11,434 nt of DNA, taken from the NCBI GenBank assembly GCA_947472635.1, contig CANJDY010000052.1:1-11434 (forward strand), given 5' to 3'. Source of the DNA: Chitinophagaceae bacterium (GTDB lineage: Bacteria; Bacteroidota; Bacteroidia; Chitinophagales; Chitinophagaceae). A model generated the notes under the pieces. The model saw nothing but the letters and a program-made list of their open reading frames with translations, searched no databases and was not told the origin of the DNA. Below, piece by piece: positions 1 to 6,905 of the stretch (positions are counted from its first letter, which is position 1; every line of letters starts with the position of its first letter). The translations under genes and the position numbers were made by a program.

Positions 1-763
1 AGTTTAAAGGTTTTTCCATCAAGCCAACGATTTCAACTGCTTCTCCCACTTTAATGCGACCTCTTTCGATACGACCAGTTGCAACAGTACCACGACCAGT
101 GATAGAGAATACATCTTCCACACTCATCAAGAATGGTAAATCAACTAATCTTGGAGGTAAAGGAATATAGCTATCAACTGCATCCATTAGATCGTTGATT
201 TTTTGAATCCATTTTTCATCACCTGCCAAAGCTCCAGTTGCAGAACCTTGAATAATGGGGGTATTATCTCCATCAAAACCGTAAGAAGTTAACAACTCAC
301 GAATTTCCATTTCAACCAATTCCAATAATTCTGGATCATCTACTAGGTCAACTTTGTTCATGAAAACAACAATCTGAGGTACACCTACCTGGCGAGCCAA
401 CAAAATGTGTTCTTTTGTTTGTGGCATTGGACCATCAGTAGCCGCAACTACCAAGATAGCACCATCCATTTGGGCAGCACCTGTAATCATGTTTTTCACA
501 TAATCGGCGTGACCTGGACAATCCACGTGAGCATAGTGACGAGCGTCTGTAGCATACTCAACGTGAGCTGTATTAATTGTGATACCCCTTTCTTTTTCTT
601 CGGGAGCACCATCAATTTCGTCGTAATTTTTTTTCTCCGCTAAACCTCTTTTTGACAAAACATCGGTTATAGCGGCTGTTAGTGTTGTTTTACCATGATC
701 TACGTGACCGATAGTACCAACATTTAAGTGGGGTTTATCCCTCTTGAAAGATTCTTTTGCCAT
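1..763 (-). CDS. tuf: Elongation factor Tu, N-terminal 254 residues (3' end beyond the window)
   Basis: EF-Tu is the GTPase that delivers aminoacyl-tRNA to the ribosomal A site in the cytoplasm. The translation begins [20 protein letters not shown]. It shows the G1 loop GHVDHGKT (residues 19-26), the switch II motif DCPGH (81-85), the guanine-specificity motif NKVD (136-139) and GSATGAL near 173-179. Domain I is complete and the frame continues into domain II before reaching the left edge with no stop, so about 140 residues of the usual ~395 are missing. The start is the ATG at 761-763, preceded by an A/T-rich leader with no Shine-Dalgarno sequence, as is common in Bacteroidota. It lies 157 nt after tRNA-Thr(GGT), with no clear promoter in that gap, so it is probably co-transcribed with the four tRNAs. 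Identity is certain; only the end is unseen. Confidence 0.98.
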   Translation of the reverse strand, partial: MAKESFKRDKPHLNVGTIGHVDHGKTTLTAAITDVLSKRGLAEKKNYDEIDGAPEEKERGITINTAHVEYATDARHYAHVDCPGHADYVKNMITGAAQMDGAILVVAATDGPMPQTKEHILLARQVGVPQIVVFMNKVDLVDDPELLELVEMEIRELLTSYGFDGDNTPIIQGSATGALAGDEKWIQKINDLMDAVDSYIPLPPRLVDLPFLMSVEDVFSITGRGTVATGRIERGRIKVGEAVEIVGLMEKPLN

Positions 764-920
764 TGTTTATTTTTTAATAATTGTTTTGAAAATTGGTTTT
801 CATTTAGCGTCTGTAACCATGGACTTAACTATTTTAAAAAGACTCTTTATTCAAATGAACATCGACTTATTGCCCAAAAGAACTAAAGATCAACGTTTTA
901 ATGAACAAATAACTTGTAAG

Positions 921-992
921 AGCCGTTGGTGAGAATCGAACTCACGACCTCTTCCCTACCAAGGAAGTGCTCTACCCCTGAGCTACAAAGGC
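921..992 (-). tRNA. tRNA-Thr(GGT)
   Basis: A 72-nt cloverleaf on the minus strand decodes ACC/ACU. The anticodon stem CTTCC/GGAAG encloses the loop TTGGTAG, with GGT at positions 34-36. The T arm is GTGAG-TTCGATT-CTCAC and the discriminator base is T. The acceptor arms GCCTTTG and CAACGGC pair at six of seven positions, leaving a T-C mismatch at 4:69. Position 38 is G rather than the more usual A. No CCA is encoded. It is the last tRNA before tuf, the place thrT holds in E. coli. Confidence 0.93.
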
Positions 993-1020
993 TTAAACCC
1001 TTTACCCGAAGGTAAAAAAG

Positions 1021-1093
1021 AGCGGAAGACGAGGCTCGAACTCGCCACCTATAGCTTGGAAGGCTATCGCTCTACCAAATGAGCTACTTCCGC
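1021..1093 (-). tRNA. tRNA-Gly(TCC)
   Basis: A 73-nt minus-strand cloverleaf decodes GGA/GGG. The acceptor stem GCGGAAG/CTTCCGC is perfect. The anticodon stem ATAGC/GCTAT encloses CTTCCAA with anticodon TCC. The T arm is GCGAG-TTCGAGC-CTCGT and the discriminator base is T. CCA is not encoded. It lies 28 nt upstream of tRNA-Thr(GGT) in the same transcriptional direction. Confidence 0.96.
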
Positions 1094-1187
1094 TTGCAAA
1101 ACTAGCCGTAAGCTAATCAGGATTATTCAACATTTAAAAGAACTTTTACCTAGCGAATTTGCAAGATTGCCAATTCAAAAGGAACTG

Positions 1188-1270
<83 letters not shown>

Positions 1271-1314
1271 AAAAATATCTGAAACCAATCATAAAATTTA
1301 TTTCAAATCTTCAG

Positions 1315-1387
1315 AGCCGAAGAAGGGAGTCGAACCCCCGACCTGCTGATTACAAATCAGCTGCTCTACCAACTGAGCTACTTCGGC
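1315..1387 (-). tRNA. tRNA-Thr(TGT)
   Basis: A 73-nt minus-strand cloverleaf decodes ACA/ACG. The acceptor GCCGAAG/CTTCGGC is perfect, with discriminator T. The anticodon stem GCTGA/TCAGC encloses TTTGTAA with anticodon TGT. The T arm is CGGGG-TTCGACT-CCCTT, with its last pair G-T. CCA is not encoded. It is the first gene of the tRNA-tuf transcript and sits about 60 nt downstream of a TAnnTTTG element. Confidence 0.96.
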
Positions 1388-1449
1388 TTACCTATAAGAA
1401 CTGTCCGTGTAAAATTGGTAGCCAGCAGGCATCCTTATTTTTTGGATGG

Positions 1450-1457
1450 CAAAGGTA
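1450..1457 (-). promoter_or_regulatory. Candidate -7 promoter element for the tRNA-tuf operon
   Basis: Reading the minus strand, TACCTTTG fits the Bacteroidota housekeeping -7 consensus TAnnTTTG exactly. It lies 62 nt upstream of the first base of tRNA-Thr(TGT), placing the start site near 1446. The expected -33 TTTG is only weakly matched by a T-rich stretch about 20 nt further upstream. It also lies just downstream of the hpf terminator, which fits an independent tRNA-tuf transcript. Confidence 0.55.
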
Positions 1458-1524
1458 GGTATATTTGATTAAATCTAAAATTTTGAAAAAGATTTTTTGA
1501 AAAAAAGTGAAAATAAAATGTAAA

Positions 1525-1598
1525 AGCCCCCTATATCAATAAAAATGCCCCCATTAAGTGTCTAACTTTTTGGGGGCAGTCTAACTGGGGGCTCTTTT
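1525..1598 (-). terminator. Nested C/G-rich hairpins after hpf; rho-independent terminator, possibly bidirectional
   Basis: An outer stem AGCCCCC (1525-1531) / GGGGGCT (1587-1593) encloses an inner 8-bp stem TGCCCCCA (1546-1553) / TGGGGGCA (1571-1578). On the minus strand the inner hairpin is followed by ATTTTTATT and the outer one by TTTTACATTTT, and hpf stops only a few bases before the structure, so it most likely ends the rpsU-xer-hpf transcript. On the plus strand the outer arm is followed by CTTTTTT, so it could also stop plus-strand transcription. The C and G arms are interchangeable, so alternative pairings are possible. Confidence 0.75.
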
Positions 1599-1898
1599 TT
1601 ATGCAGCTAGCTTTTCTTTTTTTCGTTTTATTTGGAGGATAACGGAATCCAATGCCTCATCAAAACTCTCTTCGAATGATTTAGAGGAATGCTTGACAAA
1701 AATGTCACATTTTGGAATATGTACATTGATTTCAGCTACTTTATCCTTGATATTGTGTACTACATTATCAAGTTTTAAATACACGTCCACCTTTGTAATC
1801 CTGTCGTGAAATTGCAGAAGTTTCGAGACTTTCTTTTCAACATAGGTTACCAACTTGGAATCTGCTTCAAAGTGCACTGTCTGAATGTTTACGTTCAT
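1599..1898 (-). CDS. hpf: Short-form ribosome hibernation-promoting factor (HPF/YfiA family)
   Basis: The 99-residue product matches the size and pattern of short HPF/RaiA proteins, which bind the 30S decoding region at low growth rate and inactivate or dimerise ribosomes. It starts MNVNIQTVHFEADSKLVTYV. The N-terminal beta strand, the first helix (about 12-30, rich in K and V), central strands including KVDVYLKLDN and VAEINVHIP, and the lysine-rich last helix (about 74-97, ending RKKEKLAA) agree with the family's beta-alpha-beta-beta-beta-alpha fold. The C-terminal domain of long HPF is absent. It follows the recombinase gene by 200 nt and precedes the tRNA-tuf operon. The start ATG has no Shine-Dalgarno sequence. 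A degenerate -7-like TTATTTTG at 1966-1973 could give it its own promoter, but the match is imperfect. Family identity is firm; which hibernation role it plays cannot be read from sequence. Confidence 0.92.
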   Translation of the reverse strand: MNVNIQTVHFEADSKLVTYVEKKVSKLLQFHDRITKVDVYLKLDNVVHNIKDKVAEINVHIPKCDIFVKHSSKSFEESFDEALDSVILQIKRKKEKLAA

Positions 1899-2098
1899 AG
1901 CGATCTAATTTATGGTGAGAGAACAATTGTGTGAAAAAATTGGAGAATCAAGCAAGGTGCATAGGCAAAATAATTTACAATTGATTGGAACTTCTTTCCA
2001 CCCTACAAGTTAGTTCTTTCAGACTAAAATTGCAAAAAAAAGAAATCCTATTTCACTAGGTAAATCCCCCCCCTATTTTGGTTGATGTAGGCTTGGCT

Positions 2099-3001
2099 TT
2101 AAGCCTTGGGATGGGCTTTTTTATACACATCTTTTAGCTTTTCAATGGTATTATGCGTGTAAACCTGCGTGGCCGCTAGGCTACTATGTCCCAACAATTC
2201 CTTTACGGCATTTAAATCTGCACCATTATTCATTAAATGTGTGGCAAAAGTATGACGTAAAACATGCGGACTTTTTTTATCGATGGTGGTTACAGATGAC
2301 AAATACTGCCTTACTACGTTATAAACATACTTAGGATACAACCGTTTTCCCTTTCCATTAACTAGTAAAAGTACGTTGTCAAAATGGTCGAACTGGGTTC
2401 TTTTACCCTCTTGGTAGTTTACTACTAACAACATAAGGTCTTTACTTATCGGCAACACTCGCTCCTTATTTCCCTTTCCCAGTACTTTAATATTCCCATT
2501 GCTAATATCAACCTGAGATTCTGTAAGATTTACCAACTCAGCCTGCCGCATACCAGTATTGTAAAAAAGCTGTAACAATAGCCGATGCGTTTTACCTTCC
2601 CAATTATCTGGAAATTCAACATGTGAAAACAAGGTATGGATGTCTTTTTCAGCCACATATTGTGGCAAGCGCTTTTTCACCTTGGGGGATATAATAGTCG
2701 CCATCGGACTGGTTAATACAACACCTTGTTTTAATTGGTACTTAAAAAAAGACTTAAGGGAGGATATTTTACGATTAAGTGATTTTGACTCCATACCTGA
2801 CTCTTTCATTCCTGCCAGCCAAGTTCTCACAAAAGAAGCATTGATTTCGTCAATTTTTGTACTACCAAATTGTAATTCGATAAAATCAAAGAATCCAGTA
2901 AGGTCATTTTGATAGGAAACAATGGTATGAGGGGAATACCTTTTTTGAAAGGTAAGGTAATTTAAAAAGGCCTGTATGAGTGATTGATTGGTTAGGGGCA
3001 T
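2099..3001 (-). CDS. Xer-type tyrosine recombinase (XerC/XerD-like)
   Basis: This 300-residue protein has the two-domain layout of Xer site-specific recombinases, which resolve chromosome dimers at dif. The N-terminal SAM-like core-binding domain covers about 5-90 (RYSPHTIVSYQNDL, LNRKISSLKSFFKY). In the catalytic domain the full set of active-site residues is present: R152 in TGMRQAEL, K176 in LGKGNKER, H246 and R249 in HVLRHTFATHL, H272 in LGHSS and nucleophile Y281 in VYTHN. Length is normal for XerC/D. An in-frame TTG at 3019 would add six residues, but I prefer the ATG at 2999-3001. It sits between rpsU and hpf, 63 nt after rpsU, the Bacteroidota arrangement, which argues for a core chromosomal recombinase rather than an integrase of a mobile element. 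XerC and XerD cannot be told apart here, so no symbol is given. Confidence 0.92.
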   Translation of the reverse strand: MPLTNQSLIQAFLNYLTFQKRYSPHTIVSYQNDLTGFFDFIELQFGSTKIDEINASFVRTWLAGMKESGMESKSLNRKISSLKSFFKYQLKQGVVLTSPMATIISPKVKKRLPQYVAEKDIHTLFSHVEFPDNWEGKTHRLLLQLFYNTGMRQAELVNLTESQVDISNGNIKVLGKGNKERVLPISKDLMLLVVNYQEGKRTQFDHFDNVLLLVNGKGKRLYPKYVYNVVRQYLSSVTTIDKKSPHVLRHTFATHLMNNGADLNAVKELLGHSSLAATQVYTHNTIEKLKDVYKKAHPKA

Positions 3002-3064
3002 AAAAAAACTGATACCCAAAGTTACTGGATATCAGTTTACAATATTAAGATCGTGCCAAACAGA

Positions 3065-3262
3065 CTAAATGTCTATTTTACCACTTGCTATGTTTTGCTT
3101 ATAAACCGCTTTCAACACTTCCATACGACGTCTGATAGACGGCTTAATAAAAGCCTGTCTTTCTCTTAACTGAAGTAATACACGGCTCTTTTCGAATTTC
3201 TTCTTATACTTTTTTAACGCCTTGTCGATGTTTTCGCAATCTTTAGAATCTATTATTAACAT
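3065..3262 (-). CDS. rpsU: Small ribosomal subunit protein bS21
   Basis: The 65-residue product has the hallmarks of bS21: a short N-terminal strand (MLIIDSKDCENIDKALKKYK), a very basic middle (KKFEKSRVLLQLRERQAF) and KPSIRRRMEVLKAVYKQ near residues 40-56. bS21 sits on the 30S platform close to the 3' end of 16S rRNA. The ATG at 3260-3262 is set by a strong Shine-Dalgarno sequence 7 nt away, unlike the other genes in this window. It is the first gene of the rpsU-xer-hpf transcript, with a well-formed promoter about 35 nt upstream. In Flavobacterium johnsoniae, bS21 helps sequester the anti-Shine-Dalgarno and rpsU has been described as autoregulated through its unusually strong SD; the same is inferred here. 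Confidence 0.97.
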   Translation of the reverse strand: MLIIDSKDCENIDKALKKYKKKFEKSRVLLQLRERQAFIKPSIRRRMEVLKAVYKQNIASGKIDI

Positions 3263-3269
3263 TTGATAT

Positions 3270-3278
3270 ACCTCCTTT
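3270..3278 (-). promoter_or_regulatory. Strong Shine-Dalgarno sequence of rpsU
   Basis: Minus-strand AAAGGAGGT is fully complementary to the conserved anti-Shine-Dalgarno core ACCUCCUUU, with an ideal 7-nt spacer (ATATCAA) to the ATG. The leaders of tuf, hpf, ribE, aroC and the dipeptidase gene show nothing comparable, so this site stands out as a probable regulatory element and not just a default ribosome-binding site. Confidence 0.9.
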
Positions 3279-3298
3279 GGTAGTTTTTTTTAGAAGTG

Positions 3299-3328
3299 CA
3301 AAGATAGTAGAAATATTTAAATTTCAAA
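3299..3328 (-). promoter_or_regulatory. Promoter of the rpsU operon
   Basis: On the minus strand, TTTG (3325-3328) and TATCTTTG (3299-3306) are separated by 18 nt. Both elements fit the Bacteroidota sigma-A consensus TTTG / TAnnTTTG with near-consensus spacing. The predicted start near 3295 gives a leader of about 33 nt that contains the Shine-Dalgarno sequence. It faces away from ribE and shares its upstream DNA with the ribE promoter. Confidence 0.75.
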
Positions 3329-3347
3329 ATCCAAATAATAAAAAAAG

Positions 3348-3355
3348 TAAATTTG
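3348..3355 (+). promoter_or_regulatory. -7 promoter element of ribE, abutting the start codon
   Basis: TAAATTTG fits TAnnTTTG exactly and ends 4 nt before the ribE ATG at 3360. With normal spacing transcription would begin at or within a base or two of the A of ATG, giving a leaderless mRNA. The -33 region near 3322-3328 is only weakly TTTG-like (TTTC) and overlaps the rpsU -33 box on the other strand. Confidence 0.5.
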
Positions 3356-3359
3356 CTGA

Positions 3360-3950
3360 ATGTTTACAGGAATTATTCAAAATAAAGGGGTTGTCAGGGA
3401 GGTTACTTCTTCCGGAAAAAATATCAGTTTCTGGATTGAGTCCCCTATTTCGGATGAACTCTATATTGACCAAAGCATTGCCCACAATGGAGTTTGCCTT
3501 ACAGTGGAAGAAACAAGACATGGCCAGCACAAGGTTACCGCTATACAAGAAACCTTGCAAAAAACGAATCTGAATCACTGGAAAATAAATTCTGTCATCA
3601 ACCTAGAGAGATGCCTTCAAATGAACGGAAGATTGGATGGGCACCTTGTACAAGGCCATGTGGATTCGGTAGCCACTTGTACTGAAATAGTAGAAAAAGA
3701 CGGAAGTTGGGAATACTTATTTCAATTTGATACAAAATTTGCATCCCTGCTCATCGAAAAAGGTTCCATCACTATCAATGGAATCAGCCTTACCCTTTTT
3801 GATGTGTCAGCCAATACATTCCGAGTAGCCATCATTCCTTATACTTTTGAGCATACCAATATGCAAAATCTATCGTTAAGCGATGAAGTGAACATCGAAT
3901 TTGATATGATTGGGAAATATATAAATAGACTGATGGAATTGAAAAAATAA
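3360..3950 (+). CDS. ribE: Riboflavin synthase (alpha subunit)
   Basis: Riboflavin synthase dismutates two 6,7-dimethyl-8-ribityllumazine molecules into riboflavin and the pyrimidinedione recycled by lumazine synthase, in the cytoplasm as a homotrimer. The 196-residue product has the classical N-terminus MFTGIIQNKGVV, which fixes the start, and the internal duplication of two lumazine-binding barrels. Repeat 1 has SIAHNGVCLTV near residue 40; repeat 2 has KGSITINGISLTLFDV near 139. RLDGHLVQGHVD lies at the junction and the trimerisation helix near the C-terminus includes FDMIGKYINRLME. Length is near the usual 195-215. It is monocistronic and divergent from rpsU; no other rib gene and no room for an FMN riboswitch leader are seen. 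It converges with hscA, 64 nt away, with no strong terminator between them. Confidence 0.96.
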   Translation: MFTGIIQNKGVVREVTSSGKNISFWIESPISDELYIDQSIAHNGVCLTVEETRHGQHKVTAIQETLQKTNLNHWKINSVINLERCLQMNGRLDGHLVQGHVDSVATCTEIVEKDGSWEYLFQFDTKFASLLIEKGSITINGISLTLFDVSANTFRVAIIPYTFEHTNMQNLSLSDEVNIEFDMIGKYINRLMELKK

Positions 3951-4014
3951 TTTGAATCTCCCTAATGAAAAACAACTCAAAAAAAATTGATTTGCTCTTT
4001 TCAACAGCATGCAT

Positions 4015-5871
4015 TTAAATAGCCTTTCCTTTCATTGCGTTACTTACTACCATATCCATTACCCGCTCTGCATAGGGCCGGGATAAATCATTTAATTCTT
4101 CGATCTTAGTATGTAGTAAATCTTTATCATTCATTGTAAGGGCTAGCTGCAAAGCCTGCATGGCAGCAGCTGTACCTACCAGCTCTTCCCTTGATAACGA
4201 GGCAGTGTTTTTCTGAATAAACTTTTCGGTCGTTACTAATAACTGCTCCCCCTCTGTCCTTGCTTCTACAAGTGCTCTGGTAGCTATATCTTCCTTGGCA
4301 TGGGTGATAGAATCCAGCAACATCTGTTCCAATGTTTCATCGGTTAAATCCAGCTGAGATCGAACTTCAATACTTTGCGTTACACCACTGCGCAATTCCT
4401 TGGCCTTTACCACCAAAATGCCATCCGCATTCAGTAAAAAACTTACTTCTACTTTAGGCAATCCTGCTGGCATTCCCGGTATTCCGGTTAAATCAAATTC
4501 AGCCAGTTTCCGGTTATCCTTCACCATATCCCTTTCCCCCTGAAATACCGATATCTTCATACCCCCCTGACCATCCTGATAGGTGGTATACTGTCGAGCA
4601 ATGGAATGGGGAATTTTAGAGTTCCTTGGTATCAATACATCCATCAGCCCGCCCATTGTCTCTATACCCAATGAAAGGGGCGTAATATCCAATAATAAAA
4701 ATTCCTTATTATTACCCGCCAAAATATCCGCCTGGATAGCAGCACCCAAGGCAACTACCTCATCTGGATTTACGGTATCATTGACCTGTATACCAAAAAA
4801 CTGGCTAACCCGCTCTTTTACCAATGGCACCCTAGTTGAACCGCCCACCATTACTACCACCTCAATATCACTAGCTTGCAAACTGGCATCTTTTAAAGCA
4901 GCCGTACAACAATGGATTGTTTTAGCCACCAACTGCTCAATCAGTTCATTAAAAACGGACCTTGATATTATTAGCTTATCTCCATTTAACTCCTCCTCAA
5001 AAACATCCTGACTTGATAAATGTATTTTGGCAGCTTCTGCCTTCAGTCGGATGGCTTGGGCAAATTGCTGATTCAACCTAAGTTCATCCTCGGTTATTCC
5101 GGTCTGTTGTAACCAATACTTCACAATCAAATTATCCATGTCATCACCTCCTAAATAGGTGTCGCCATTGGTTGCAAGTACTTCAAAAATCCCATTGCTG
5201 ATTTTTAAAATAGATACATCAAATGTTCCACCACCCAAATCATATACTGCGATTGTTTTTTCCATTGATTTATCCAACCCCAAGCCGTATGCTAAACTAG
5301 CAGCGGTGGGTTCGTTAATAATTCTCAATACATCCAACCCTGCCAATTTACCTGCATCCCTAGTTGCCTGCCGCTGAGCATCGTTGAAATATGCAGGCAC
5401 GGTAATAACTGCCTTATTGACCGGCGTTTTTAAAATATGCTCGGCCCTTTGCTTTAACTCCTTTAAAATAAAGGACGATAGCTCAACCGGAGAATAGAAT
5501 TTATCCCCCACCTGGACTTTTACAAGACCTTCCTTGTTGTCGTCTATAATATTGTATGAAAAAAAAGAAGCATTGCCTTTGATATCGTTAAAGGATTTTC
5601 CGATCAGTCGCTTGGCAGAAAAAATGGTATGCTGAGGGGCTGTTATCAATTTTTCCCTCGCCACTTCACCAACGGTAATATTTCCAAATTCATCAAAATA
5701 AATGACTGAAGGTACCAATGAAGCACTATTATGCTCCTTTAATGCAATAGGTTGCTTTGTTTCAGGGTGTATGATTGATACTAAACTATTAGTAGTTCCT
5801 AAATCAATTCCTATAATAATTTCCTCTTTTTGCAAACTACCGGTTGCTATATTAATCCCAATCTTTGCCAT
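4015..5871 (-). CDS. hscA: Hsp70-family chaperone, HscA type (Fe-S cluster assembly)
   Basis: The 618-residue protein is an Hsp70. It has phosphate-1 motif GIDLGTTNS (21-29), ITVPAYFND (156-164), [11 protein letters not shown] near 186-196, phosphate-2 DLGGGTFD (211-218), adenosine motif VGGSTRVP (342-349), the interdomain linker [13 protein letters not shown] (392-404), a beta substrate-binding domain to about 510 and a helical lid. The ~20-residue extension before the first motif, the total length close to E. coli HscA (616) and the absence of an acidic DnaK-type tail favour HscA over DnaK. HscA uses ATP, stimulated by HscB, to help release clusters from IscU. No hscB, iscU, iscS or fdx gene lies in this window. 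It converges on ribE. The start ATG at 5869-5871 has only a weak purine stretch upstream. Hsp70 membership is certain; the HscA assignment is from overall resemblance. Confidence 0.88.
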   Translation of the reverse strand: MAKIGINIATGSLQKEEIIIGIDLGTTNSLVSIIHPETKQPIALKEHNSASLVPSVIYFDEFGNITVGEVAREKLITAPQHTIFSAKRLIGKSFNDIKGNASFFSYNIIDDNKEGLVKVQVGDKFYSPVELSSFILKELKQRAEHILKTPVNKAVITVPAYFNDAQRQATRDAGKLAGLDVLRIINEPTAASLAYGLGLDKSMEKTIAVYDLGGGTFDVSILKISNGIFEVLATNGDTYLGGDDMDNLIVKYWLQQTGITEDELRLNQQFAQAIRLKAEAAKIHLSSQDVFEEELNGDKLIISRSVFNELIEQLVAKTIHCCTAALKDASLQASDIEVVVMVGGSTRVPLVKERVSQFFGIQVNDTVNPDEVVALGAAIQADILAGNNKEFLLLDITPLSLGIETMGGLMDVLIPRNSKIPHSIARQYTTYQDGQGGMKISVFQGERDMVKDNRKLAEFDLTGIPGMPAGLPKVEVSFLLNADGILVVKAKELRSGVTQSIEVRSQLDLTDETLEQMLLDSITHAKEDIATRALVEARTEGEQLLVTTEKFIQKNTASLSREELVGTAAAMQALQLALTMNDKDLLHTKIEELNDLSRPYAERVMDMVVSNAMKGKAI

Positions 5872-5921
5872 ACAATCAATTCCCTTGTTAAAATGTAATG
5901 AAATAAATTATTTCAGGATTG

Positions 5922-5929
5922 CAAAAATA
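5922..5929 (-). promoter_or_regulatory. Candidate -7 element for hscA
   Basis: Minus-strand TATTTTTG fits TAnnTTTG about 50 nt upstream of the hscA ATG. No TTTG is found at the expected -33 distance, and the region is A/T-rich enough for a chance match, so this is tentative. Confidence 0.3.
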
Positions 5930-5994
5930 ACAAATAAAGCAGGTGGATAGTTACTGACACTGCCCTAGGTCTTTCGAAATAGGAAATTAATTCC

Positions 5995-6024
5995 ACAAAA
6001 AAAGCCCCCTTAACGAAGGGGGCT
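5995..6024 (-). terminator. Rho-independent terminator downstream of the small outer-membrane protein gene
   Basis: A perfect 9-bp stem AGCCCCCTT (6003-6011) / AAGGGGGCT (6016-6024) encloses the tetraloop AACG. Read on the minus strand it is followed by an unbroken T run (plus-strand A run 5996-6002). It lies about 115 nt past the stop of the 6139-6762 gene and between it and hscA. The same AGCCCCC/GGGGGCT core appears in the terminator after hpf. Confidence 0.88.
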
Positions 6025-6138
6025 AACAATTTTTCAAATGATGTATGAGTACTTTTTTATTTATTTCCGCCGAATTGTTTTGCAGGTTACCCGAAAATAA
6101 CATAGAGCGGATCTTTTTAACAAAGCTCCCAATGCAAG

Positions 6139-6762
6139 TTATTTAGTTGGCGCAGCTGGTAAAGTAGCAGTTGTCGTTACTTTCTTTTTTCCAATAACTC
6201 CGGAAAATCCAATGCTATGGAAAATTTGATAGGCGGCATTTTCAGTAACCGGCATACGATACTGAGAGTTAAGCTGGATGTACGTTTCATCAAAAAGATT
6301 AAACTGCAATCCAACACCAGCAGGTATAAATGCACTATAATATTTACCATACTTTGAAGCACCTGCACCTAAGGATAGATAAGGTGAAATCACATATTTG
6401 TCGGAAATCAATTTTAAGTTAACAACAGCAGCTACATCTACTAAAAGCTTAACAGAACCACTAGAAGCCTTATTTGGGATAGGATAATCTACACCAAAAG
6501 CAGATGCTGTAATTGAATAGTCAAGTTGGTTATTGATACCTTCCATATAACTGACACCAATTCCTGCATTCATTCGGCTGGTTTTTGACCAATCCTTACT
6601 ACGGATTAAACTGGCTAAGCCATTTGTTCTTAAATCTGCTGGGGTACGAAAGTCACAAAAAACAAAATTTACACCCAGGGTTGAAGCCTTTTTATATTCA
6701 CTTTGAGCAAATGAATTTAAAAATAGCCCAAAAGCTAAAACAGCTAAAATGATTTTCTTCAT
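6139..6762 (-). CDS. Small secreted protein, predicted outer-membrane beta-barrel
   Basis: I do not recognise a named family. From the ATG at 6760-6762 the product has 207 residues and begins with a clear Sec signal peptide, MKKIILAVLAFGLFLNSFAQ, with likely cleavage after FAQ. The mature part is built of alternating hydrophobic/polar stretches typical of transmembrane beta strands: STLGVNFVF, RMNAGIGVSY, QLDYSITASAF, KLLVDVAAVVNLKL, YVISPYLSLGAGASKYG, FIPAGVGLQFNLF, TYIQLNSQYRMP and FHSIGFSGVIGKKK. Glycine-rich turns and aromatic residues fit an OmpW/OprF-like small barrel of roughly eight strands. The last 15 residues (VTTTATLPAAPTK region) look disordered. A TTG 42 nt upstream is in frame but would put residues before the signal peptide and was rejected. 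Nothing close by shows its role; the next gene upstream is another envelope protein, 143 nt away. Confidence 0.7.
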   Translation of the reverse strand: MKKIILAVLAFGLFLNSFAQSEYKKASTLGVNFVFCDFRTPADLRTNGLASLIRSKDWSKTSRMNAGIGVSYMEGINNQLDYSITASAFGVDYPIPNKASSGSVKLLVDVAAVVNLKLISDKYVISPYLSLGAGASKYGKYYSAFIPAGVGLQFNLFDETYIQLNSQYRMPVTENAAYQIFHSIGFSGVIGKKKVTTTATLPAAPTK

Positions 6763-6786
6763 AATAAAGTTATTTTGATAATGTAA

Positions 6787-6794
6787 CAAAAGTA
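6787..6794 (-). promoter_or_regulatory. Candidate -7 element for the beta-barrel gene
   Basis: Minus-strand TACTTTTG fits TAnnTTTG, 24 nt upstream of the ATG at 6762, implying a leader of about 20 nt. No good TTTG is seen at -33, so the call rests on one element plus its sensible position. Confidence 0.4.
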
Positions 6795-6905
6795 GTTGGT
6801 TCAAAGCAATTCATAAAATTATTTATACATAATTTGATAAAAAGTTCCTATTCAGTGAGCTAGACAAAAATTAAACCTTTTATGCTGCAAAAATAGTTTT
6901 AAGCC

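Noticed and set aside
407..643. Plus-strand frame opposite tuf
   Set aside because: It is antisense to the EF-Tu G domain, whose minus-strand translation is unmistakable; no family resemblance.
2099..3001. Recombinase as the integrase of a mobile element integrated at the tRNA cluster
   Set aside because: It sits between rpsU and hpf as in other Bacteroidota, with no att repeats, no cargo genes and intact tRNA 3' ends.
3002..3019. TTG start extending the recombinase by six residues
   Set aside because: ATG at 2999-3001 is available, gives a normal XerC/D N-terminus, and the added residues have no family support.
3263..3359. FMN riboswitch ahead of ribE
   Set aside because: The space between rpsU and ribE is too short and holds divergent promoter elements, with no conserved RFN-type stems.
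6763..6804. TTG start extending the barrel protein by 14 residues
   Set aside because: It would put 14 residues in front of a perfect signal peptide and the candidate -7 element lies inside the extension.
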